Shown here piece after piece: positions 26,480 to 34,786 of a stretch of 64,000 nt of DNA (position 1 is its first letter; every line of letters begins with the position of its first letter). The DNA comes from CAWUEX02 sp038148375 (GTDB lineage: Bacteria > Pseudomonadota > Alphaproteobacteria > Rhodospirillales > Rhodospirillaceae), in contig JAYQVH010000001.1 of assembly GCA_038148375.1 (NCBI GenBank), forward strand, positions 248,001 to 312,000, written 5' to 3'. The notes under the pieces were generated by a model, which saw only the letters and a list, made by a program, of their open reading frames with translations, was not told the origin of the DNA and made no database searches. A program made the position numbers and the translations under genes.

Positions 26480-28618
26480 ATGTCCATGTTTAAAACCCAC
26501 CGCAAAGAAATCGAATGGGGCGGTCGGACGCTGGTATTGGAAACCGGCAAAGTCGCACGTCAGGCCAACGGAGCCGTGATTGCGACCTATGGCGAAACCT
26601 CGGTGCTGTGCACCGCCGTCGGCCAACGCCAGCCGAAACCGGGAATCGATTTTTTCCCGCTGACTGTGAATTACCAAGAGAAGACATTTGCCGCCGGTAA
26701 AATTCCGGGCGGCTTTTTCAAACGCGAAGGCCGGCCGACGGAAAAGGAAACGCTGACGTCACGCCTTATTGACCGGCCGATCCGCCCGCTCTTCCACGAA
26801 AGCTACCGCAACGAAACCCAGGTGGTGTGCACCGTGTTGTCGCACGATCTGGAAAACGACCCGGACGTGGTCGCCATGATCGGCGCGTCCGCCGCCCTGA
26901 CGATTTCCGGTATTCCGTTCCTCGGCCCGATCGGCGCCGCGCGTGTCGGCTACAAGGACGGTCAGTACGTTCTCAATCCGTTGATGGGCGATGTGCCTGA
27001 CTCCGAACTCGACCTCGTGCTCGCCGGGACACGCGAAGGCGTGCTGATGGTCGAAAGCCAGGCCAACGAACTCTCGGAGGAGGTCATGCTCGGCGCCGTC
27101 ACCTATGGCCACGAACAGATGCAGACCGTAATTGCCGGCATCATCGGATTGGCCGAAATGTGCGCCAAAGAGCCGTTTGAACTTACCGAACCGGCGCCGG
27201 AACTGGCCGCGGTTAAAGACAAGTTGGCCGCGTTCGCCGGCGACTTAGAAGCGGCCTATCAGATTCAGCTCAAGCAGGAGCGCACCGACGCGATTGCCGC
27301 GGCCAAAGCCAAGGCCATCGAAAGCCTGGGCGACAACGAAGCCGAACTGGCGGTAGCCGACAAAGTGCTCAAGGGCATGGAAAAGGACATCGTACGCGGC
27401 AACATTCTGAAGACCGGCAAGCGTATCGACGAACGCACCACGGTCGACGTGCGGCAGATCGAGTCCGAAGTGGGCGTCTTGCCACGCGCACACGGCTCAG
27501 CCCTGTTCACCCGCGGCGAAACCCAGGCGCTGGTGACAGCGACCCTGGGCACGGGCCAGGACGAGCAAATCATCGACGCGCTCGAAGGCGAATACCGCGA
27601 GCACTTCATGCTGCACTATAACTTCCCGCCGTACTCCGTCGGTGAGACGGGCCGCATGGGCGGCGCTGGACGCCGCGAAATCGGTCACGGCAAGCTGGCC
27701 TGGCGTGCGGTGCGTCCGCTTCTGCCCGCCAAAGACGCGTTCCCGTACACACTGCGCGTGGTTTCGGAAATCACCGAGTCCAACGGATCATCTTCGATGG
27801 CCACCGTCTGCGGGACGTCGCTTGCGCTGATGGACGCCGGTGTGCCGCTAACTCGTCCCGTTGCCGGGATCGCCATGGGTCTGATCAAGGAAGGCGATGA
27901 CTTCGCGGTGCTCTCCGACATCCTCGGCGATGAGGATCACCTCGGCGACATGGACTTCAAGGTCGCCGGCACAGATCAGGGCATCACCTCGCTGCAAATG
28001 GACATCAAGATCACGTCCATCACCCGCGACATCATGGATATCGCACTCAAGCAGGCGAAGGACGGGCGGATGCACATCCTCGGCGAGATGAGCAAAGCCC
28101 TGACGTCGTCGCGCGACCAGGTCGCCGGTCATGCGCCGCGCATCACCACGCTGACAGTGCCGAAAGACAAGATCCGCGACATTATCGGCACGGGCGGCAA
28201 GGTCATCCGCGAAATCCAGGAAGAAACCGGTTGTAAAATCGACATCGAAGATGATGGCACTGTGAAGGTCGCGTCCGCGAATCAGGACGCCACCGATGAC
28301 GCCGTGGCGCGCATCCGTGACATCGTTGCCGAACCCGAGATCGGCACGATCTACACCGGTAAGGTCGTCAAACTGATGGACTTCGGCGCGTTCGTGAACT
28401 TCCTCGGCAAGCGCGACGGTTTGGTGCACATCTCCGAGCTTGCGCCCTACCGTGTCGACCAGGTGTCCGACATCGTCAAGGAAGGCGACATGGTCAAGGT
28501 GAAGTGTCTGGCTGTCGACGACCGCGGCAAGGTTAAACTGTCGATGAAACGTGTCGATCAGGAAACCGGCGAAGACATCGACGGCAAGGAGAAGCAAAAG
28601 GAAAACGCGGACGCTTAG
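26480..28618 (+). CDS. pnp: Polyribonucleotide nucleotidyltransferase (PNPase)
   Basis: A 3'-5' phosphorolytic exoribonuclease of about 712 residues. Two RNase PH domains, a KH domain (IIGTGGKVIREIQEETG) and a C-terminal S1 domain (VVKLMDFGAFVNF). Four ATGs (26462, 26474, 26480, 26486) are in frame; 26480 is best spaced from AAGGA at 26467-26471 and gives the family-like N terminus. A structured leader precedes it. Confidence 0.96.
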   Translation: MSMFKTHRKEIEWGGRTLVLETGKVARQANGAVIATYGETSVLCTAVGQRQPKPGIDFFPLTVNYQEKTFAAGKIPGGFFKREGRPTEKETLTSRLIDRPIRPLFHESYRNETQVVCTVLSHDLENDPDVVAMIGASAALTISGIPFLGPIGAARVGYKDGQYVLNPLMGDVPDSELDLVLAGTREGVLMVESQANELSEEVMLGAVTYGHEQMQTVIAGIIGLAEMCAKEPFELTEPAPELAAVKDKLAAFAGDLEAAYQIQLKQERTDAIAAAKAKAIESLGDNEAELAVADKVLKGMEKDIVRGNILKTGKRIDERTTVDVRQIESEVGVLPRAHGSALFTRGETQALVTATLGTGQDEQIIDALEGEYREHFMLHYNFPPYSVGETGRMGGAGRREIGHGKLAWRAVRPLLPAKDAFPYTLRVVSEITESNGSSSMATVCGTSLALMDAGVPLTRPVAGIAMGLIKEGDDFAVLSDILGDEDHLGDMDFKVAGTDQGITSLQMDIKITSITRDIMDIALKQAKDGRMHILGEMSKALTSSRDQVAGHAPRITTLTVPKDKIRDIIGTGGKVIREIQEETGCKIDIEDDGTVKVASANQDATDDAVARIRDIVAEPEIGTIYTGKVVKLMDFGAFVNFLGKRDGLVHISELAPYRVDQVSDIVKEGDMVKVKCLAVDDRGKVKLSMKRVDQETGEDIDGKEKQKENADA

Positions 28619-28658
28619 TCCTTAGCTCCTCCACCGGCGGATCAACCGGAAACGGCTC

Positions 28659-29408
28659 ATGAGCCGACTGCCCACCCTATACGGCCATCGCGGCGCGCCC
28701 CGATTGGCGCCGGAGAATACTCTGGCGTCATTCCGGGCCGCCGCAGCGGCCGGGGCCAAAGCCGTCGAATTCGACGTCGCCCTGACGTTCGATTCCCGGC
28801 CCGTGGTGTTTCACGATGCCAGTCTGGAGCGCACCACCAACGGTACGGGCCTATTGGCGGAAACGACTTTGGAAGCCCTCAGCGGCCTCGATGCCGGCGG
28901 CTGGTTCGATCCGTCCTTTGCGGGCGAGATGGTGCCGACCCTGGAAGAAACCATCGACGTGCTTGAAACGCTCGGCCTTGGAGCCGACATCGAACTTAAG
29001 CCCGATCCCGGCCGCGAGGTCGAAACCGCTAAAGTGGCGTTGGCTGTGGCCACCGACTGTTGGCCCGAACACGCTGCGCCGCCGCTGATTTCCAGTTTTT
29101 CGCGGGTCGCCCTTGCCGCCGCAAAGGACATCCGGCCGGATTGGCCGCGGGCGTTGTGTTTCGACCTGCTGCCGCAGGACTGGTCGGATGCCGCCGACAG
29201 TTTGGGCCTGTCGGCGATGTGTCCGAACGCGGACAGACTGACCGCGGATCAGGCGGCAACTTTGGTTGCCAGCGGTTTCGACATGATGGCCTGGACCGTC
29301 AACGAGGCGGAGACGGTGCGCAAACTGGCGGGCTGGGGGGTGCGCAGCTTCTGTACGGACGTCCCGCAAGAGTTGCGTCCGCTGCTGGCTCAACTCGATT
29401 TGGTTTAG
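28659..29408 (+). CDS. ugpQ: Glycerophosphodiester phosphodiesterase
   Basis: A 249-residue TIM-barrel enzyme that hydrolyses glycerophosphodiesters to glycerol 3-phosphate and an alcohol. Catalytic and metal residues are in GHRGAPRLAPENT, EFDVALT, the FHD of VVFHDASL, and IELKPD. No signal peptide, so probably the cytoplasmic UgpQ type. It follows pnp by 40 bases. Confidence 0.88.
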   Translation: MSRLPTLYGHRGAPRLAPENTLASFRAAAAAGAKAVEFDVALTFDSRPVVFHDASLERTTNGTGLLAETTLEALSGLDAGGWFDPSFAGEMVPTLEETIDVLETLGLGADIELKPDPGREVETAKVALAVATDCWPEHAAPPLISSFSRVALAAAKDIRPDWPRALCFDLLPQDWSDAADSLGLSAMCPNADRLTADQAATLVASGFDMMAWTVNEAETVRKLAGWGVRSFCTDVPQELRPLLAQLDLV

Positions 29409-29498
29409 GGCCTGAAAAACCCTATATTTCATGCGAATAGGCTTCAGGGGACTGGCGGAAACTCCACCAGCGAAGCCAAGGGAATGAGAGGACATGAC

Positions 29499-30896
29499 GT
29501 GAAAGCACTTAACCCTATCATGGTCTCGGGCGCGGAGGTTCTGCCCCTGATCGAGGGCGGCAAGGGCGTCAGTGTGTCCACCGGGCTAAGCTCCGGCGCA
29601 TGGGCCGGGGCCGCCGGCATCGGCACGTTTTCGGGCGTCAACGCGGACTCGTTCAAGGACGACGGCTCTATCATTCCCCAGGTCTATCATGGCCGCACCC
29701 GCAAGGACCGGCATGAGGAACTGTTGAAATACGCCATCGAAGGCGGTATCGCCCAGGCCCAAATCGCGCACGAAATGCGCGCCGGCGAGGGCCGGCTGCA
29801 CGTCAACATTCTGTGGGAGATGGGCGGCGCCGAGCGGGTGCTACACGGCATCATGGAAAAGTGCCGCGAGATGGTGCACGGCGTCACGTGCGGCGCGGGC
29901 ATGCCCTACCGCCTTGCTGAAATCGCCACCCAGTACGGCATCTACTATTACCCGATCATTTCCTCCGCGCGCGCGTTCCGCGCCCTCTGGAAGCGTGCGT
30001 ATCACAAGTTTTCAGATTTGCTCGGCGGCGTGGTTTACGAGGACCCGTGGCTTGCGGGCGGACATAACGGGCTGTCAAATTCGGAAGATCCGAAAACACC
30101 TGAGGATCCTTATCCGCGTGTCGTTGCGTTGCGCAAAGTGATGAACGAGGCCGGCCTGGAAACCGTGCCGATTGTCATGGCCGGCGGCGTGTGGTGGCTG
30201 AGCGAATGGGAAGACTGGTTGGACAATCCGGAGGTCGGCCCAGTGTGTTTCCAGTTTGGAACACGCCCGCTGTTGACTCAGGAAAGCCCGATTTCCGACG
30301 ACTGGAAAAAACGTTTGCTCGATCTTGAGCCCGGCGACGTCCTGTTGCACCGTTTCAGCCCGACCGGGTTTTATTCGTCCGCCGTCAAAAACGAATTCAT
30401 TCACGAACTGGTGGAGCGGTCCGACCATCAGATTGCGTTTTCACCGGAACCGGTCGGCGCGCACGACACCGCGTTCGGGGTCGGCGCACGCAAGCGCGAG
30501 GTCTATGTCACCGCCGAGGACAAAGCCCGCGCCGAAAGCTGGATTGCGGAAGGACGCACAGAAGCCCTCAAAACTCCGGACTCGACCCTGATCTTCGTCA
30601 CCGCGGACAAAGCCGAGGAAATCCGCGCGGACCAGATCGCCTGCATGGGCTGTCTGTCGCAATGTCAGTTTTCCAACTGGGCAGAAAACGAAAAAGGCTC
30701 GACCGGGCGCAAAGCCGATCCGCGGTCGTTCTGTATCCAAAAGACGCTGCAGAACATCGTGCATGATGGCGAAGTCGATAAGGAACTGATGTTCGCCGGT
30801 CACAACGCCTACCGGTTCGCTCAAGATCCTTGGTATAAGGACGGCTTCGTCCCGACGGTCAAGGAATTGGTCGAGCGCATTAAGACCGGCTGGTAA
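29499..30896 (+). CDS. Nitronate monooxygenase-like flavoprotein with a C-terminal Cys cluster
   Basis: About 465 residues. The N-terminal two thirds form an FMN TIM barrel of the nitronate monooxygenase/2-nitropropane dioxygenase family (GGKGVSVSTG, GVTCGAGMP, IVMAGGVW). The C-terminal part has Cys382-x2-Cys385-x3-Cys389-x22-Cys412, reminiscent of the iron-sulfur site of dienoyl-CoA reductase-type flavoenzymes; ordinary NMOs lack this. The GTG at 29499 has AGAGGA 6 bases upstream and is preferred to ATG 29484. The substrate is unknown. Confidence 0.75.
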   Translation: MKALNPIMVSGAEVLPLIEGGKGVSVSTGLSSGAWAGAAGIGTFSGVNADSFKDDGSIIPQVYHGRTRKDRHEELLKYAIEGGIAQAQIAHEMRAGEGRLHVNILWEMGGAERVLHGIMEKCREMVHGVTCGAGMPYRLAEIATQYGIYYYPIISSARAFRALWKRAYHKFSDLLGGVVYEDPWLAGGHNGLSNSEDPKTPEDPYPRVVALRKVMNEAGLETVPIVMAGGVWWLSEWEDWLDNPEVGPVCFQFGTRPLLTQESPISDDWKKRLLDLEPGDVLLHRFSPTGFYSSAVKNEFIHELVERSDHQIAFSPEPVGAHDTAFGVGARKREVYVTAEDKARAESWIAEGRTEALKTPDSTLIFVTADKAEEIRADQIACMGCLSQCQFSNWAENEKGSTGRKADPRSFCIQKTLQNIVHDGEVDKELMFAGHNAYRFAQDPWYKDGFVPTVKELVERIKTGW

Positions 30897-30902
30897 CGCC
30901 GC

Positions 30903-32438
30903 TTAAGTTTCCACGCTAAACAGCGACATTGGCGGGAGGGTCACGGTCCCGCCAGCCGACGCACGTGCGGCACGTTCGCCTTGTTCCGTGAGGAGCGTCA
31001 CGGCCGGGCGGCCGGGAAGATCGAATCTCACATCGACCGAGCGTTGCGAGAAGTTCCCGCCCGTTACCGCGATCCCACCCGAGAAGCCCCGTGACGCGAC
31101 CGCGCGCACCGTTGCCTCGTCCGAAGACGTGACGGCGACGAACGTGTCACGATGGGGCCGCGACAAGAAGGCCTGCGCGTACGCATGCGGTTCGAGCGCA
31201 CCGTTCTTAACGGCGCCATGGGGCCATTCGCGCGGCAATGCTTCCGGAAACCAGGTCCAGCCGAGAAAACTCATCGCATCGCTGGCGAGTGCCTCGCGGA
31301 CGAGGTCGGCGTGAGCCATCGTCGCCGGCCACGGCCGCGGCGCATTGGACGTCTGGCTGTGGTCTCCGTCGACTCCATGAATAGCGTTTTCGAACAGAAC
31401 TGACGGGATCGCCGGGCCGCTGCCGCCCCATTGCTCCGGCTGCACGGTCAGATACCCGCGTTGGGTGACGCCGGTGCGCAGCAGCCGGTCGATATTGGCC
31501 GGGGTCAACGGCATGGTGCCGTCGGGCGCGCGGTCGGCACCGATCATGCCGCGGTAGCGGTGCAAGTCCATGGCCACGCCCGGCATGCCGTTCAGTTCCT
31601 CATACAGATACCGGTTCCAGCTGTTAGCTCGTTCCCTTTCCAATCCGGGCAAATCGGCGCTGTCCGACGCGGACGCAACGATGATCACCTTCTCGTCCGT
31701 AATCTTTTCACGGATGCGTTTGATCAAGGTGGCATAAGACAACACTGCCGGGGATGGATTGCGCAATTTGTAATGCCGCCATTCGCAGCCGGCGGCGATG
31801 TAAATGCGCTCCAAGCGCTGCCACGTCGCATGAAACTTCATGTAGTCGACCAGCAGCTTGGCGTGATCACTGATCTTCTCGATCACGTCCGGTGAAAACA
31901 CCTGATCGAAAAAGCCGGGTCCCCACCGCGTGCGGCTACCGTCGATCACCGCCAGCGGCACCGAGACCGTAATCGCCTCGAGGTTCCATATGTGGGCAAG
32001 TGTCATCAGGTCACCGACCCCGACAACGGTGGTCTCGCACCAAGGGCTGGTGCGGTTGAGAAAGCGCGCGCAATCCTGCGTGCGCCGGCTCCAAGGCTGG
32101 GCGCTGTTTTCCCAGTTCACCGCCCAGGTTGAGAATGTCACGCCCCACGGCCAGCTGATGTTGCGCACGTCTGCCGCAGCGATCAGCGGCGCATTGGTTT
32201 CGCCGAGACGGATAATGTAGTCGAGATGACTTTGATCCGTAAACTCGGCGGGTGGCGCGGGCCACAGCATGTCGCGCTTCCACATCGCGCCCCAGCCAAC
32301 CACACCGGGCGGGACATCGCGCACGACACGGTTCGGCGCGGCGGTAACTGTCACAAGGGAAGATTGAGCGGCGGCGCCAAGGGGAAGGGCGGACGCGGCG
32401 GCTGCGAGGGTAAGGGATCTCCGAGTCAGGTCGGTCAT
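30903..32438 (-). CDS. Secreted glycoside hydrolase-like protein with Tat-type signal
   Basis: A 511-residue protein with a twin-arginine-like N terminus (TRRSLTLAAAASALPLGAAA) and probable cleavage near residue 24. The body looks like an alpha/beta barrel of clan GH-A type, and the last 90 residues look like a beta-sandwich, the layout of arabinofuranosidase or GH39-like enzymes. Where those have Asn-Glu as acid/base, this protein reads AAGCEW (Cys-Glu), so activity is uncertain. It stands alone on the minus strand, converging with the flavoprotein gene. The family was not recognised with confidence. Confidence 0.5.
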   Translation of the reverse strand: MTDLTRRSLTLAAAASALPLGAAAQSSLVTVTAAPNRVVRDVPPGVVGWGAMWKRDMLWPAPPAEFTDQSHLDYIIRLGETNAPLIAAADVRNISWPWGVTFSTWAVNWENSAQPWSRRTQDCARFLNRTSPWCETTVVGVGDLMTLAHIWNLEAITVSVPLAVIDGSRTRWGPGFFDQVFSPDVIEKISDHAKLLVDYMKFHATWQRLERIYIAAGCEWRHYKLRNPSPAVLSYATLIKRIREKITDEKVIIVASASDSADLPGLERERANSWNRYLYEELNGMPGVAMDLHRYRGMIGADRAPDGTMPLTPANIDRLLRTGVTQRGYLTVQPEQWGGSGPAIPSVLFENAIHGVDGDHSQTSNAPRPWPATMAHADLVREALASDAMSFLGWTWFPEALPREWPHGAVKNGALEPHAYAQAFLSRPHRDTFVAVTSSDEATVRAVASRGFSGGIAVTGGNFSQRSVDVRFDLPGRPAVTLLTEQGERAARASAGGTVTLPPMSLFSVET

Positions 32439-32518
32439 CGTGTCCTCCGCTTATCGGCGAACATGCTTCACTCAGCCGAGACAAGGTAGCGTGGTGACGA
32501 AATGTGGCAGGACCGTGA

Positions 32519-33106
32519 CTACCCCTTCACCGCCGTCTTCAACTTTTCCTGTTCCCGCTCCAGCACTGCGTAAATGACGGTCGACCAGTACTTGCCCCCG
32601 GCGCGATAGTGCTCGCGCAAGAGGCCTTCGCGGGCCATGCCGAGTTTTTGCATCACCCGGATGCTGCCTTTGTTTTCCGGCGCGCATTGTGCCGCGATAC
32701 GATGCAGGCCGAGAGCGGTGAAGGCGATATCGACAAGCGCCCGCGAGATTTCAGTGGCGTATCCCTTACGCCATGCCGACGGCGCGACACCGAAACCGAT
32801 TTCGCCTTGGCCATGCCCAGGCGGCACGACTTTCAGCACGGCCTCGCCGATGATCGTACCGCTGCTTTGTTCCGCCACGGCGAGGTAGTAGTTGATGCGC
32901 GGTGCCATGGCCTGTTCCTGCACCGCCCATTGCACAAGAGCCTTTACCCGCTCCTCCGTCGGTGGCTCGCCAGCCTGGTGCTGCCAGAACTTGGGGTCTT
33001 TGACTTAGGCGTAGACAGCCGGCCAATCATCTTCCGCATAGTCGCGGATAATGAGACGGCGGGTCTTGAGCGGCAGCGGGAGGGCGGGCGCGGGCGTTTC
33101 GGTCAT
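32519..33106 (-). pseudogene. RimJ/RimL-type GNAT acetyltransferase interrupted by an in-frame TAA
   Basis: Read from the ATG at 33106, the frame gives LKTRRLIIRDYAEDDWPAVYA, then TAA (33005-33007), then VKDPKFWQHQ and a complete GNAT domain with the acetyl-CoA loop WRKGYATE and NKGSIRVMQKLGM. The two parts are in the same frame with no other lesion. In this family the stop position is usually an aromatic or polar residue before the DP motif, so one substitution, for example TAT or TAC to TAA, explains it. As it stands only a 33-residue N-terminal peptide would be made from the normal start; re-initiation at 32935 would lack the substrate-binding N terminus. Confidence 0.85.
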
Positions 33107-33154
33107 GGCGACAGACTACGGTGCCGACACAGCGGGAGGCAATGCGCCGTCCGC

Positions 33155-33697
33155 TCAGCGCGTCAGGTGAGCGGCAATGAACGCGTCGATGGCGGCGCGG
33201 TCGAGGCCCTTGGCCTCAAGGTTGGCACGGATCGCGCGGATATCCACATTCGCGTAATTGTGCACGCTGGCGGGACGATGTTCTTCACCAACGATTTCGG
33301 TGATGCGGAAGTCGTGTTCGAACGCCTCGCTCTTGAACACTTCGTACTGCAGCACCTGATCAACCTCGTTGTCCGGGGTAAAGGTCAGAATGCGCGGGGT
33401 GTGGCTGTACAGGTCATCCGGTCCCAACTCACAATGAGCCGCGAGGATCAACTCATCCCCGCGCTGGCAGGTGCGCGCCGCCGCACCGTTGAGCACGCAG
33501 CAGCGCGATCCGGGCTCGCCATAGATAACGTAGGTGGTTAGGCGCGCGCCGGAGTTCTTGTTCCACACGTCGACGAACTCGGTCGGATACAGTCCGGCCT
33601 GGGCACAATGCTCGGGATCGAGGGTAATTGACCCATGGTAATGCAGGTCTGCTCCGGTGACCCGGATGCCATGCAACTTGGCGCGTAACACTCTCAC
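33155..33697 (-). CDS. panD: Aspartate 1-decarboxylase with C-terminal extension
   Basis: A pyruvoyl enzyme that makes beta-alanine for pantothenate. The self-cleavage Gly-Ser is present in LHYHGSITLD and the NGAAA block in CCVLNGAAAR; the active-site Tyr lies in TTYVIY. About 180 residues, against roughly 120-130 for classic PanD: some 50 extra C-terminal residues are predicted helical. Two GTG codons (33697 and 33691) can start it; AGAGGA lies about 10 bases before the first. The reading frame is open further upstream but without family similarity. Confidence 0.85.
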   Translation of the reverse strand: MRVLRAKLHGIRVTGADLHYHGSITLDPEHCAQAGLYPTEFVDVWNKNSGARLTTYVIYGEPGSRCCVLNGAAARTCQRGDELILAAHCELGPDDLYSHTPRILTFTPDNEVDQVLQYEVFKSEAFEHDFRITEIVGEEHRPASVHNYANVDIRAIRANLEAKGLDRAAIDAFIAAHLTR

Positions 33698-33845
33698 TGC
33701 GGACCGGTCCTCTTGCGCCGCCGAAAACGCGCGCACCTTAAACCTTTTCGCCGGGAGGGCAAGGTTAAGGACCCCGGCTGGAGATCCGGGTTCCAGTTGC
33801 CCGGCTCCCGGCCAACGCCTAAGGTGGAGAAATGGAGAACATAAG

Positions 33846-34352
33846 ATGAACGGAGACCTTGTCCACCACCCGCCGCCGCACGCGGTGCACAGGGTACGCG
33901 CCCTCAAGACGACCGATCCAGCCGCGATCACCGCAGGAGTGACCCGGGGCGTATGCCGCTGGCTGGCCGATCAGGGTTACGCGGTTCTTACCGAATTCAA
34001 GCTCGGCAACGGGCGGCGCGCAGATGTCGCCGGCCTGGCGCCCGACGGCACCTTGGTCATGGTCGAGGTAAAAAGCACGGTGGCGGACTTCCGCAGCGAC
34101 GACAAATGGCTCGATTACGTGCCCTATTGCGATGGGTTTTCGTTCGCCGTCGCCGATCATTTTCCGCTCAAGATCTTGCCGGAGACCTGCGGTGTTCTTG
34201 TCGCCGACGGCTATGGTGCAACCGTCGTGCGTCCCGCGCCCTTGCACCGGTTGCATTCCAGCCGGCGCAAAGCACTGATGGTGCGATTTGCACACGGTGC
34301 CGGTCAGCGTCTGATGGCGATGACCGATCCCGGATTCAGACTACAGGAGTAA
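33846..34352 (+). CDS. mmcB: MmcB-like DNA repair protein (PD-(D/E)xK fold)
   Basis: A 168-residue protein similar to Caulobacter MmcB, part of the alphaproteobacterial DNA-damage response. Nuclease-like residues are in GRRADVAGL and VMVEVKS. ATG 33846 is chosen, with GGAG at 33834-33837 eight bases upstream; a longer open frame covers the panD promoter region and is not coding. Divergent from panD. Confidence 0.8.
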   Translation: MNGDLVHHPPPHAVHRVRALKTTDPAAITAGVTRGVCRWLADQGYAVLTEFKLGNGRRADVAGLAPDGTLVMVEVKSTVADFRSDDKWLDYVPYCDGFSFAVADHFPLKILPETCGVLVADGYGATVVRPAPLHRLHSSRRKALMVRFAHGAGQRLMAMTDPGFRLQE

Positions 34353-34363
34353 ACGCCGCGGAT

Positions 34364-34786
34364 TTATCCGCAGCGTAGATTGACGATGCGGTTGTTGCGA
34401 TCGACGTCAATGTTAAGGCGATTAACGATGTAATCGCGCGTCGCGGCTGCGCCAGGCGGCAGCACCCGGTAAGGCGGCGTCAGACTCTCTTCACGCAAAT
34501 ACTGTCCGCTGGCAGGCACACGCCCGCCGGTTGGCACGAAGGTCATGCCCACGGCCGGAATCAAGACATGGGCGCGGCAGGCCATCAGGGCGTTGGCATC
34601 AAGAGTGGCCGATCCCATCTGCGCGGAGGACGTCATGGCGCCGCCGGAGGACGCTGGCGGCGAGGACATGGAAGACGAAACCGGCGCGGGGTCTCCGGTC
34701 GGCTCAAAATCCGGAAAATACTGGCCGATGGCGGAACACCCCGAAAGCCCGAGAGCGGCGACGAATAGCGTGGATATACGTGTCAT
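34364..34786 (-). CDS. I78-type peptidase inhibitor-like lipoprotein
   Basis: A 140-residue lipoprotein with lipobox LSGC (Cys17), a Ser/Ala/Pro-rich linker and a C-terminal domain ending RPGAA-like PPGAAATRDY...NRLNIDVD...IVNLRCG, the pattern of the I78 peptidase inhibitor family. It would be anchored at the outer membrane and guard against proteases. It overlaps the 3' end of hldE by 4 bases on the same strand. Confidence 0.68.
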   Translation of the reverse strand: MTRISTLFVAALGLSGCSAIGQYFPDFEPTGDPAPVSSSMSSPPASSGGAMTSSAQMGSATLDANALMACRAHVLIPAVGMTFVPTGGRVPASGQYLREESLTPPYRVLPPGAAATRDYIVNRLNIDVDRNNRIVNLRCG

